From assembly GCF_014648175.1 (NCBI RefSeq), contig NZ_BMQP01000046.1, positions 1-64,000 on the forward strand: 64,000 nt of DNA. The letters are read 5' to 3'. The stretch comes from Planobispora rosea (GTDB lineage Bacteria; Actinomycetota; Actinomycetes; Streptosporangiales; Streptosporangiaceae). A program made the position numbers and the translations under genes. The notes beneath the pieces are model-generated. The model made no database searches and was not told the origin of the DNA. It saw only the letters and a program-made list of their open reading frames with translations. Of the stretch, positions 39,999 through 47,628 are shown piece by piece. Each line of letters begins with the position of its first letter. Position 1 is the stretch's first letter.

Positions 39999-41470
39999 CG
40001 GCGACGACGACCGGGCCGCACACCAGGCGCTGGGCCGGCCTGGCGGTCCTGTCGGCCAGCCTGCTGCTGGTCGTCATGGACATGACCATCCTCAACGTGG
40101 CCCTGCCCGAGATCTCCGCCCAACTGCGGCCCGGCTCGGTCGAACTGCTGTGGATGGTCGACGTCTACTCCCTGATCGTGGCAGGCCTGCTGGTCACGGT
40201 CAGCGCGCTGGGCGACCGGTGGGGCCGCAAAAAGATGCTGCTCACCGGATTCGCGCTGTTCGGCCTGGCCTCGGCCGCCGTGGCGGGGGCCGACAGCGCC
40301 GCCGACGTGATCGCCGTCAGAGCGCTGCTGGGCGTCGGCGGCGCGATGATCATGCCCTCCACCCTGTCGATGATCCGTACTCTGTTCACCGACGCCCGGG
40401 AGCGGGCCACCGCGCTCGGCATCTGGGCGGCGATGGCCTCACTCGGCGGCGCGCTCGGGCCGATCGTCGGCGGCCTGCTGCTGGAGAACTTCAGCTGGCA
40501 CGCGGCCTTCCTGGTCAACGTCCCGGTCATGGTGATCGCCGTCGCGGCCGGGCTGGTCCTGCTGCCCGAGTCCCGCAACCCCCGCCCGGGACGCTGAGAC
40601 GCCGCGGGCGCGGTGCTGTCGGCGGTGGGGATGACCTCCCTGGCGTACGCGATCAAGCATGGGGCCAAGGAGGGCCTGGACGTCTGGACGGTCCTCACGG
40701 CGGCGGTCGCCGCGCTGGCGCTCACCTGGTTCGTACGGCGCTGCCTGCGCCGGAGCGATCCGCTGCTGGATCTGCGGCTGTTTCGCAACGGTGCCTTCAC
40801 CTCCGGCACGATCGCGGCGCTGGCCACGTCGATCGCGATGGCCGCGATGGCGCTGCTGCTCGCCCAGTGGATGCAGCTCGTACAGGGCTACTCGCCGCTG
40901 GAGACGGGAGTGCGCCTGCTGCCGATGGCGGTCGGCGCGGGCATCTGCTCGCCGCTGGCACCCGTGCTGGCGGCGCGGATCGGCGCGCGCCCGGTGTTGT
41001 CGGGCGGGCTGCTCGTGTCCGGTGCGGGCTTCGCCGTGGTGTACCTGCTGCCGCTGGACTATCCCTCGGTCGCGGTGGCGCTGCTGCTCATCGGCGCGGG
41101 CATGGGCGCTCTGGCGATCGCCTCCGCCGTGATCATGTCGGGCTCGCCCGCGGAGAAGGCGGGCAGCGCCGCCGCGATCGAGGAGACCAGCTACGAGGTG
41201 GGCGGCACGCTGGGTGTCGCGGTCCTGGGCAGCCTGGCCGCCGCGCTGTACCGCAGCGAGGTGCCGCCGGGCACGCCGGAGTCGCTCGGGACCGCGCTGG
41301 AGATCGCCGCCACGGCGCAGGACGCGGCACTCGCGCTCCAGGCCCAGCGGGCCTTCAGCGACTCGCTGGTACTGACCAGCGGTTACGGTGCGGTGCTGAT
41401 GGTGGTCGCGGCGGCGCTGGTGTGGTGGCGCACTCCGGCGGAGCTGGACCTGGCGGCCGCCTCCCACTGA
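39995..41470 (+). pseudogene. DHA2 (EmrB/QacA) MFS transporter interrupted by in-frame TGA
   Basis: The full frame is 492 codons long and reads as one 14-helix drug:H+ antiporter except for a TGA at 40595-40597. Before it: motif A GDRWGRKKMLL, motif D1 (LDMTILNVALPEI-like, here VMDMTILNVALPEIS), and GPIVGGLLLENFSWHAAFLV, the motif C region. After it the same frame continues with helices to WWRTPAELDL. Relatives have a tryptophan here (P-G-R-W-D), so TGG to TGA is the likely change. Translation could restart at GTG 40613, giving a split pump; otherwise it is a nonsense pseudogene or a read error. TetR gene is directly upstream. Confidence 0.85.
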
Positions 41471-41519
41471 CGGCCGCCTCCCACTGACGGCCGCCTCCCG
41501 TTGACGGCGGATCCGCCGG

Positions 41520-42563
41520 TCAGCCGCGTGTGCCGAGCGGGACGTGCAGCGAGAGGCGCGGGGACAGGGCGCGCAGGAAGTCCGGGGCGTCGAAGACCGC
41601 GCCCGCGGAGGCGACGCCGGTGGTCCTGGTCCGGCCGGTGAGGATGCGGTCGACGGCCTCCACCGCGAGCGGCGCGCTGATGGCGTAGATGTCCTGACCG
41701 GCCGCGGCCACGCGGCGTTCGGCGCCCCCGGAGCGGACGACGACGTCGACGACGAAGGTCTGCGCGGAGCGGCCGCGCCCGTCGACGGCGGCCGGCGCCG
41801 GGGCGCCGGGGGCCGACAGGTCCGCGGCGGCCCTGGCGGTCATGTAGGTGCGCACCTCCGGGATGGCCAGGTGGCTGGGAACGGTGACGACGTCGGCCAT
41901 GGTGAACTCCCCGATGACGCTCTGGGAGCCGAGCGGGGCCGGGAAGGGCCACTCCAGGCTCGGCAGAGCATCGTCGTGGTACTCCAGCCGTCCGCCGGTG
42001 TAGCGGACACGGCGGCCGCCCCGTCGCCGTCCCGAGACCACGCCGGAGGCGAGCGTTCCCGCGGTGGGATGCCAGCTGCTCAGGCCGTAGGCGATGTGCG
42101 CCTCGTCCGCCGCCGTCCAGTCGCCCATCGCGGTGGTGACCAGCAGGTCGCCGAGACCGCCGTAGAAGGCCATCGCCGGGACCACCACGGTGCCCGCGGC
42201 GCCGGCGCGCTCCGCGAAGTGGGCGAAGGTGTCGAGGTTCGCCTCGATCTCGGCCGCCACGTCGACGTACGGGATGCCGGCGCGCAGTGCCGCCTCGATC
42301 AGCGGGGCGGCGGTCGAGGCGAAGGGCCCGGCGCAGTTGACCACGGCGACCGCGCCGTCCAGCGCGCGGTCGAGCGAGGCCGGATCGCCGGCCGACGCCT
42401 GCCGCGTCTCGAGCCCCGGGTGTGCCTGCGCCAGGGCCAGCAGCTTGTCCCGGTCGCGCCCCAGGAGCAGCGGGACGTGGCCGCGCTCGCGCAACTCCGC
42501 GACCACGAAGCGCCCGGTGTGCCCATAGGCGCCGTACACCGCCACGATCCGACCCGATCCCAT
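41520..42563 (-). CDS. Saccharopine dehydrogenase-like NAD(P)-binding protein
   Basis: A 347-aa protein. The N-terminal Rossmann loop is VYGAYGHTGRFVV; LLGRDRDKLLALA follows, then VVNCAGPFASTAAPLIEAAL and YVDVAAEI, all typical of the saccharopine dehydrogenase NADP-binding (Sacchrp_dh_NADP/trans-acting enoyl reductase-like) family. The C-terminal half is beta-rich. Substrate unknown. GGGAG precedes the start. Divergent from the GlxA-type regulator at 42672. Confidence 0.88.
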   Translation of the reverse strand: MGSGRIVAVYGAYGHTGRFVVAELRERGHVPLLLGRDRDKLLALAQAHPGLETRQASAGDPASLDRALDGAVAVVNCAGPFASTAAPLIEAALRAGIPYVDVAAEIEANLDTFAHFAERAGAAGTVVVPAMAFYGGLGDLLVTTAMGDWTAADEAHIAYGLSSWHPTAGTLASGVVSGRRRGGRRVRYTGGRLEYHDDALPSLEWPFPAPLGSQSVIGEFTMADVVTVPSHLAIPEVRTYMTARAAADLSAPGAPAPAAVDGRGRSAQTFVVDVVVRSGGAERRVAAAGQDIYAISAPLAVEAVDRILTGRTRTTGVASAGAVFDAPDFLRALSPRLSLHVPLGTRG

Positions 42564-42671
42564 GCCTGCTCCCGCCACGTACTCGCTCGAAGTGATCCGG
42601 TGCGTAGATCCTGTCCCGCCGGTCCGCCTGTGCCCAGTGTCCGAAACGACACGACCCGTACAATTCCCGAC

Positions 42672-43619
42672 ATGAGCCCTCTCCCCCGCTCTGTGGCGGT
42701 CGCCACCACCGACGGAATGCTCCACTTCGAGCTGGCGCTGGCCTGCGAGGTCTTCGGCTCCGTCCCGGCCGCCCTGCCGGGCCCCTGGTACGACGTCCTG
42801 GTGTGCGGCACGCACGCCGTCCGGGTCGGCCGGTTCCTGCTGGAGCCGGACTGCGGGCTCGACGGGCTGGCGCACGCCGACACCGTGATCGTCCCCGCCC
42901 TGGCGGACGTCGGCGAGGACCCGCCGGCCGACCTGGTCGAGGCGGTGCGCGCGGCCCACGAGTCGGGCGCGCGGATCGTCTCCCTGTGCACGGGCGTGTT
43001 CGTGCTCGCCGCCGCCGGCCTGCTGGACGGGCTGCGCGCGACCACGCACTGGGCCCACACGGGGGAACTGGCCGCGCGCTATCCCCGGGTGGAGGTCGAC
43101 CCGGACGTGCTCTACGTCGACAACGGCAGCGTGCTCACCTCCGCGGGCAAGGCCGCGGCGATGGACCTGTGCCTGCACCTGGTCCGCCGCGACCACGGCT
43201 CGGCGGTCGCCAACGTGGTCGCCCGCCGCCTGGTCGTACCGCCCCACCGGGCCGGAGGCCAGGCGCAGTTCGTCACCACGCCGGTGCCCGCCCAGGACGA
43301 CCATCCCCTGGCCGGGCTGCTCCCCTGGGTGATGCGGCGGCTGGACCAGCCGCTCACCGTGGAGGACCTGGCCCGCCAGGCGAACATGAGCTCACGCCAC
43401 CTGACCCGCCACTTCCGTTCGGCGACCGGCACCACCCCGCTGCAGTGGCTGCTGACGCAGCGGATCCGCCGCGCGCAGGAACTGCTGGAGACCACCGACG
43501 ACAGCATCGACGTCATCGCCTCGGCCGCGGGCATGGGCACGGCGGCGACCCTGCGCCGCCACTTCCACCGCACGATCGGCGTACCGCCGGACACCTACCG
43601 CCGGACGTTCCGGGCGTGA
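42672..43619 (+). CDS. GlxA-family AraC-type regulator (DJ-1/PfpI + HTH)
   Basis: A 315-aa regulator. Residues 5-175 form a DJ-1/PfpI domain (LACEVFGS, IVSLCTGVFVLAAAGLLDGL with the elbow cysteine, TTHWAH, YVDNGSVLTSAGKAAAMDL). Residues 215-312 form the AraC HTH pair (TVEDLARQANMSSRHLTRHF, TPLQWLLTQRIRRAQELLE). Such proteins activate nearby genes in response to amides, nitriles or amino-acid-derived ligands. TACAAT lies 7 nt before the ATG, so it is probably leaderless. The divergent dehydrogenase-like gene is the likely target. Confidence 0.93.
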   Translation: MSPLPRSVAVATTDGMLHFELALACEVFGSVPAALPGPWYDVLVCGTHAVRVGRFLLEPDCGLDGLAHADTVIVPALADVGEDPPADLVEAVRAAHESGARIVSLCTGVFVLAAAGLLDGLRATTHWAHTGELAARYPRVEVDPDVLYVDNGSVLTSAGKAAAMDLCLHLVRRDHGSAVANVVARRLVVPPHRAGGQAQFVTTPVPAQDDHPLAGLLPWVMRRLDQPLTVEDLARQANMSSRHLTRHFRSATGTTPLQWLLTQRIRRAQELLETTDDSIDVIASAAGMGTAATLRRHFHRTIGVPPDTYRRTFRA

Positions 43620-43796
43620 GTTCGCCGGCCGGGCAGCCGGCGGCGGTCGCCGCCGGCGCGGCCGTGACGCAACCATGACACGGCGCGGACGAGGCGGGGA
43701 CGCGGCCCGCCGACAGTGGATGCCGAACGGGCCGACCGTCCAGGCGGCCCCGGCCGCGGCCCGTCGCGGTGAAGGTCCTCGCGAAAAGGAGATGGC

Positions 43797-45116
43797 GTGG
43801 CTGATGACAGGCGATGGAACCGGCGTTCGCTGCTGAGGGGCGCCGCCGTGGTGGCCGGGGCCGCCGCGACCGTGCCGCTGCTGGGCGAGGCGGCCACGGC
43901 GCTGGCCGGCAGCGGCGAGGCGGCCACGGCGCTCGTCGGCAGCGGTGACGCGGACGCGCTGTTCAGGGCCGGGAAGTTCGAGCAGGCCGGTCGCGCGTAC
44001 GAGGAGATCCTGAGAAAGGATCCTGACAACGTGCACGCGGCCCGCCGGCGCGGCTACGTCGGGCTGCTGTCCAACCGGTTCCCCGACGCCGAAAAGTACC
44101 TCAAGACGGCCCTCAAGCTGGCGCCTGACGACAAGGACGCCAACGGGTTGCTGGCCGACTGCTACACCCGGCAGGACGAATTCCCCCTCGCCGCACCGCA
44201 CTGGCGGGCAGCCGGCGAGGAGAGCTACGCCAAGTTGTTCGCGGCGTTCCGCGGGGAGCCGTACCGGATCCACGGCGACATCGCGCGGGTGCGATGGCAG
44301 CAGATGGACCCGATGCCGCTGCTGGAGGCCTCACTCAACGGCGGACCGCCGATCAGCCTCTCGTTCTACACCCGCGTCGGGCAGCTGGCCGTGTCACAGA
44401 AAGCAGCCAAGCAAGCCGGGCTGGTCGCCGTGACCGTGGACAAGTTCGAATATCAGGGCAGAACCATGACGTACTGGTCCGGGATCCTGGACTCCTTCAA
44501 GCTCGGCGGCATCGAGCTGCGCAACATCCCCGTGGCCTGGTCGGACGCACAGGACGATCCGGGGTCGGGGGACGGCATGATCGGTACGTGGATCCTGTAC
44601 CACTTCCTGACCACCATCGACTACGCGGGCCGGTCGCTGATCCTGCGCCCCAGAACCCCCGAAACAGCCCGCAAGGCACGCGCCGCCGCCGAACGGTCGG
44701 GCGCCGAGCCCCTGCCGCTGTGGCTGGCCCACGAGCACCTGCTGTTCAGCAGGGGCAGCGTCGCCGGCTCCGGCGAACGGGTGGTGGCACTGAACATCGG
44801 CGGGACCGGCGAAATGGCCGCCGGCATGACCGAGGAAACGGCCAGGCGGTTGCGGATCCGCACCGACTACGACCGCCCGGTGGAGACTTCGGCCGGAGGC
44901 CGGTTCCTCACCGCCTACCCCTGTTACCCGAGGGAGGTCCGGCTCGGCAACGCCGCCGCCAACGACGTCTACTGCTACGCGGGCGGGCCCGGCGCGCCGG
45001 CCCGCGAAGGATTCGACGTGCTGGCCCACTTCTCCCACAGCTTCTACAAGCCCTACAACGTCACCCTCGACTTCACCGACATGAGGGTCTACATCGCTCG
45101 CGGCGAGGCCGCCTGA
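43797..45116 (+). CDS. Tat-exported TPR protein with aspartyl-protease-like fold
   Basis: A 439-aa protein. The start RRWNRRSLLRGAAVVAG is a twin-arginine signal. Residues 50-140 hold two or three TPR units (DALFRAGKFEQAGRAYEEIL, GYVGLLSNRFPDAEKYLKTA). The rest resembles a duplicated retropepsin-like aspartyl protease domain (VVALNIGGTGEMAAGM, DVLAHFSHSFYKPYNVTLDF), but the D-T/S-G catalytic motifs are not seen, so peptidase activity is doubtful. GTG 43797 follows AAAAGGAG. A 10-residue duplication (GEAATALAGS/GEAATALVGS) lies just after the signal. Confidence 0.8.
   Translation: MADDRRWNRRSLLRGAAVVAGAAATVPLLGEAATALAGSGEAATALVGSGDADALFRAGKFEQAGRAYEEILRKDPDNVHAARRRGYVGLLSNRFPDAEKYLKTALKLAPDDKDANGLLADCYTRQDEFPLAAPHWRAAGEESYAKLFAAFRGEPYRIHGDIARVRWQQMDPMPLLEASLNGGPPISLSFYTRVGQLAVSQKAAKQAGLVAVTVDKFEYQGRTMTYWSGILDSFKLGGIELRNIPVAWSDAQDDPGSGDGMIGTWILYHFLTTIDYAGRSLILRPRTPETARKARAAAERSGAEPLPLWLAHEHLLFSRGSVAGSGERVVALNIGGTGEMAAGMTEETARRLRIRTDYDRPVETSAGGRFLTAYPCYPREVRLGNAAANDVYCYAGGPGAPAREGFDVLAHFSHSFYKPYNVTLDFTDMRVYIARGEAA
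43884..43943 (+). repeat. 30-bp tandem duplication in Tat-protein gene
   Basis: Two 30-bp units encode GEAATALAGS and GEAATALVGS at residues 30-49, right after the Tat signal. In-frame duplication, probably by slippage; it lengthens the linker after signal cleavage. Confidence 0.8.
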
Positions 45117-45207
45117 TCGCCGCGACCGCGTGGGCGCCACGAGGACGGTCCGGCAGCACCTCCACACCGGTCCTCGGCGGACTGACCGCCACCCGGCCCG
45201 GGGACGG

Positions 45208-45261
45208 CGACCGGTCCGCCGTCCCCGGCCCACTCGACCGGTCCGCCGTCCCCGGCCCGCT
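45208..45261. repeat. 27-bp tandem repeat, two copies plus partial third
   Basis: Two 27-bp units beginning CGACCGGTCCGCCGTCCCCG are repeated with one difference, followed by a 7-bp partial third copy. They lie in the gap between the Tat protein and the convergent STAS gene; no gene is seen there. Confidence 0.8.
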
Positions 45262-45319
45262 CGACCGGACGACTCAGGCGGCACTGCAGGCGGAATCCAC
45301 CCGGGCTCTTCGCGGGAGG

Positions 45320-45703
45320 CTACGCGCCCGGGGAGGCGGCCCGGATCGCCTGCTGGACGCTGTCGTGGATCTCGAACGCCTGCCGCAGGCCGGTGATCGT
45401 CAAGAACCGGGCCAGGGTGCCGTGCACGCCGCTGAGCACCAGCCGCTTGCCCGCGGCCTGGCTCTGCCTGCGGATGCCGATCAGGGCGCTGATGCCGGTC
45501 GAGTCGCAGAAGGTGACTCCGGCGGCGTCCAGCACCACCGCGGCCACATCCGCGCGTTCCCACAGCGGCTCCACCGCCTCACGCAGGGTCGGCACGGTGC
45601 TGGGATCCAGCTCACCGGTGAGGTGGGCGACCGTCACGGCCCCGTGCTGGACCGGGGAGACGGAGAACGGGCGGCCGTGGGCGGGGCCGATACGCGCGCT
45701 CAT
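45320..45703 (-). CDS. STAS-domain anti-anti-sigma factor
   Basis: A 127-aa SpoIIAA-like protein: VTVAHLTGELDPSTVPTLRE, VVLDAAGVTFCDSTGISALI with the phosphorylatable serine in the D-S-T-G motif, then G-T-L-A-R-F-L-T-I-T-G-L. It would bind a serine-kinase anti-sigma factor and release a sigma factor when unphosphorylated. No kinase or phosphatase gene is adjacent. A second STAS gene lies divergently at 45955. Confidence 0.92.
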   Translation of the reverse strand: MSARIGPAHGRPFSVSPVQHGAVTVAHLTGELDPSTVPTLREAVEPLWERADVAAVVLDAAGVTFCDSTGISALIGIRRQSQAAGKRLVLSGVHGTLARFLTITGLRQAFEIHDSVQQAIRAASPGA

Positions 45704-45939
45704 CGCGGACTGGGCGCGGGGAACAGGACAGGCATCCCCCTTTCCTACCAGCTCATCAGCTACCTACACGTCTTCGGCGTGGGGCCGGGGACGGAATCAC
45801 GGTGCGCCCGGGAACGGTTCTCCACCGCCAAAATCCCGTTGGATTCTCCTTGGGGGCCGCTCTGCGCCTACCGTAGGGGGTGAAGCGGTTACCGCCGACC
45901 GGTGATCTGCCGGTTGGCGCAGCCTATAACCGCTGGGAT

Positions 45940-45952
45940 GGGGGCAACCCCC
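45940..45952 (+). promoter_or_regulatory. Small hairpin over ribosome-binding site of second STAS gene
   Basis: GGGGG-CAA-CCCCC forms a 5-bp stem that ends 2 nt before the ATG. The only G-rich ribosome-binding stretch for this gene is the left arm, so folding would mask it. Confidence 0.4.
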
Positions 45953-45954
45953 GT

Positions 45955-46293
45955 ATGACCTTCCTTTCGATCACCACCACCGATCATCCGGCTGTCACGA
46001 CGCTCACCCTGGACGGCGAGCTCGACATCCTGACAGTCGACCGCCTGCAGCAGTCGATCGCCCAGGCTCTGGCCCGCGGCCGCACCCACCTGGTCGTCGA
46101 CGTCGCCCGGCTGGGGTTCTGCGACTCGCGCGGCCTGCATGCCCTGATCGCCGGCCAGCGGCAGGCCGCCTCAGCCGGCGGGTCTCTGCGCCTGGCCTAC
46201 GTCCACGGCTATCTGAACCGCCTGCTGAGGCTGACCCAGCTGATCGAGCTGTTCCCCCACGACGCCGGCCTGGAGATCATGTTCGACCGGTGA
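45955..46293 (+). CDS. STAS-domain anti-anti-sigma factor
   Basis: A 112-aa protein: TTLTLDGELDILTVDRLQQS, LVVDVARLGFCDSRGLHALI (phospho-serine in D-S-R-G), LRLAYVHGYLNRLLRLTQLI. Same family as the gene at 45320 but clearly distinct in sequence. Divergent from it over about 250 bp. Partner anti-sigma factor not in the window. Confidence 0.9.
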   Translation: MTFLSITTTDHPAVTTLTLDGELDILTVDRLQQSIAQALARGRTHLVVDVARLGFCDSRGLHALIAGQRQAASAGGSLRLAYVHGYLNRLLRLTQLIELFPHDAGLEIMFDR

Positions 46294-46372
46294 ACCCGCC
46301 CGCGGGCGCGGGAATGCAGACACCGCGTCACGCCGTGCGCCCAGCGGTCTCCATGCGAACGGCGGGCCCGGC

Positions 46373-46915
46373 CTACCGCCCCGGCTCGTAGACGAGCACC
46401 ACGATGCCGGAGGCGAACTGCGTGGATCGCGTCAGCTTCAGATGGGTCGTGTCGATCCCGTCGAAGAGGCGCTGCCCGCCCCCGGCGACGACGGGGAACA
46501 TCCAGAAGTGGTACTCGTCCACCAGCTGGTGCTCCAGCAGCACCCGGTCGAGCTCGCCGGTGCCGTACTTCAGGATGTTCCGGCCGGGCAGCTCCTTGAT
46601 CCGGGCGACCTCCTCGGCGACGTCGCCCTCGATGAGGGTGGCGTTCCACGTGGTCTCCGTCAGGGTCCGGGAGGCGACGTACTTGGGCAGGGCGTTCATC
46701 CGGGCCGCGTCCGCGTCGCCGGCCGCCTCCATCTTCGGCCACACGCCTGCGAACGCCTCATACGTCACGCGTCCCAGCAGAAGGGCGTCGCAGGAGGAGA
46801 ACAGGGCGTCGGCGTACCCGGAGTGCTCCTCGTCCCAGTAGGGCGAGCCCCACTTCTCCGGCGACCCGATGACTCCGTCCAGCGTCACGAAGGTCGACTC
46901 GATGAGCTTGCGCAT
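46373..46915 (-). CDS. Dihydrofolate reductase-like (RibD C-terminal) protein
   Basis: A 180-aa reductase-fold protein: LIESTFVTLDGVIGSPEKWG, ALLLGRVTYEAFAGVWPKME, PKYVASRTL, ILKYGTGELDRVLLEHQLVD, FPVVAGGGQRLFDG. Paralogue of the gene at 32904. AAGGAG precedes ATG 46915; the in-frame extension to 47062 is not family-like. Function beyond the fold is unknown. Confidence 0.9.
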   Translation of the reverse strand: MRKLIESTFVTLDGVIGSPEKWGSPYWDEEHSGYADALFSSCDALLLGRVTYEAFAGVWPKMEAAGDADAARMNALPKYVASRTLTETTWNATLIEGDVAEEVARIKELPGRNILKYGTGELDRVLLEHQLVDEYHFWMFPVVAGGGQRLFDGIDTTHLKLTRSTQFASGIVVLVYEPGR

Positions 46916-47351
46916 GGGTTTCTCTCCTTCAGCCCGGCGTTGAGGCCGGTGAGGGGTCTCGCCCGGCCTGCGGTTTTCTGTGGCTTCAGCATGGCGGAGC
47001 CCGTTTCCGGATTGTTTGCCGTTTCCTTTCGTGATGACCACAGGCGGCTCATCCGATCTCACCGCTGGTCAGAGCGGTGCCATGCCGCGCGTTCGACGCC
47101 AGACCGGACGAACGACGACTTCGCCCCCTCGCCGAGACCGTGCCCGACGCCCGGAAGGGAACGGGACGGCGATGTGTGGAGACGCCGTACCGACCACGCC
47201 GCATCGACCATGGTGGAAGATCCTCGGCGAGGCCGCGCACCCGGGCTCAGGGAGAGGACCACGAGCGGGCTGGAAGTCCTGTCGGACGAGCGCATCTGGT
47301 GGTCCTCACGGAGGTGTGACGCCGAAGCGGAGGCGTGACATCGAAAACCAC

Positions 47352-47387
47352 CACGTCAGGAAGCACGTCAGGAAGCACGTCGGGAAG
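47352..47387. repeat. Three 12-bp tandem repeats upstream of helR
   Basis: CACGTCAGGAAG occurs twice and CACGTCGGGAAG once, head to tail, ending 44 bp before the rifamycin-associated element. Possible multiple binding site or slippage product. Confidence 0.75.
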
Positions 47388-47431
47388 GAGGACGTCCACT
47401 CCTCTCCACTCTCAACCTATAGCGCACCGGG

Positions 47432-47450
47432 GGGCTTGCGGCAAGACCCG
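47432..47450 (+). promoter_or_regulatory. Rifamycin-associated element (RAE) match
   Basis: GGGGCTTGCGGCAAGACCC is a 19-bp imperfect inverted repeat (CTTGC-GGCAAG core). As recalled, it matches the RAE found before rifamycin-inactivating genes and helR in actinomycetes, which mediates rifamycin induction. A TATAGC box lies 11-16 bp upstream. Confidence 0.8.
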
Positions 47451-47628
47451 GGTCGTGCCGCAGAATCGTCAACCGAGGCCAGTGCCTGCGGAAACGGGGG
47501 ACGCGGAGGTGGCCGTGACGCCGCTGCCCGACGTGATCGCCCGGAGAAAGGCCCCGGTGCCCGCGTGGACCACGCGGGACCGCCGAGCGGGGAGAGCGCC
47601 TCGACCACCTCAGATCGGAGCCGATGAC

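Larger units (their letters stand above)
46916..47628. other. 713-bp intergenic region upstream of helR
   Basis: No protein-like frame was recognised. It holds a 12-bp repeat at 47352-47387, the rifamycin-associated element match at 47432-47450 and about 180 bp of untranslated leader before helR. A frame open through the region in the helR phase has no Shine-Dalgarno at its start and is interrupted functionally by the element, so it is not taken as coding. Confidence 0.6.

Noticed and set aside
46980..47627. Plus-strand frames upstream of helR, including an N-terminal extension of helR to 47335
   Set aside because: They span the rifamycin-associated element and lack ribosome sites and family similarity; the GTG at 47629 fits HelR starts.
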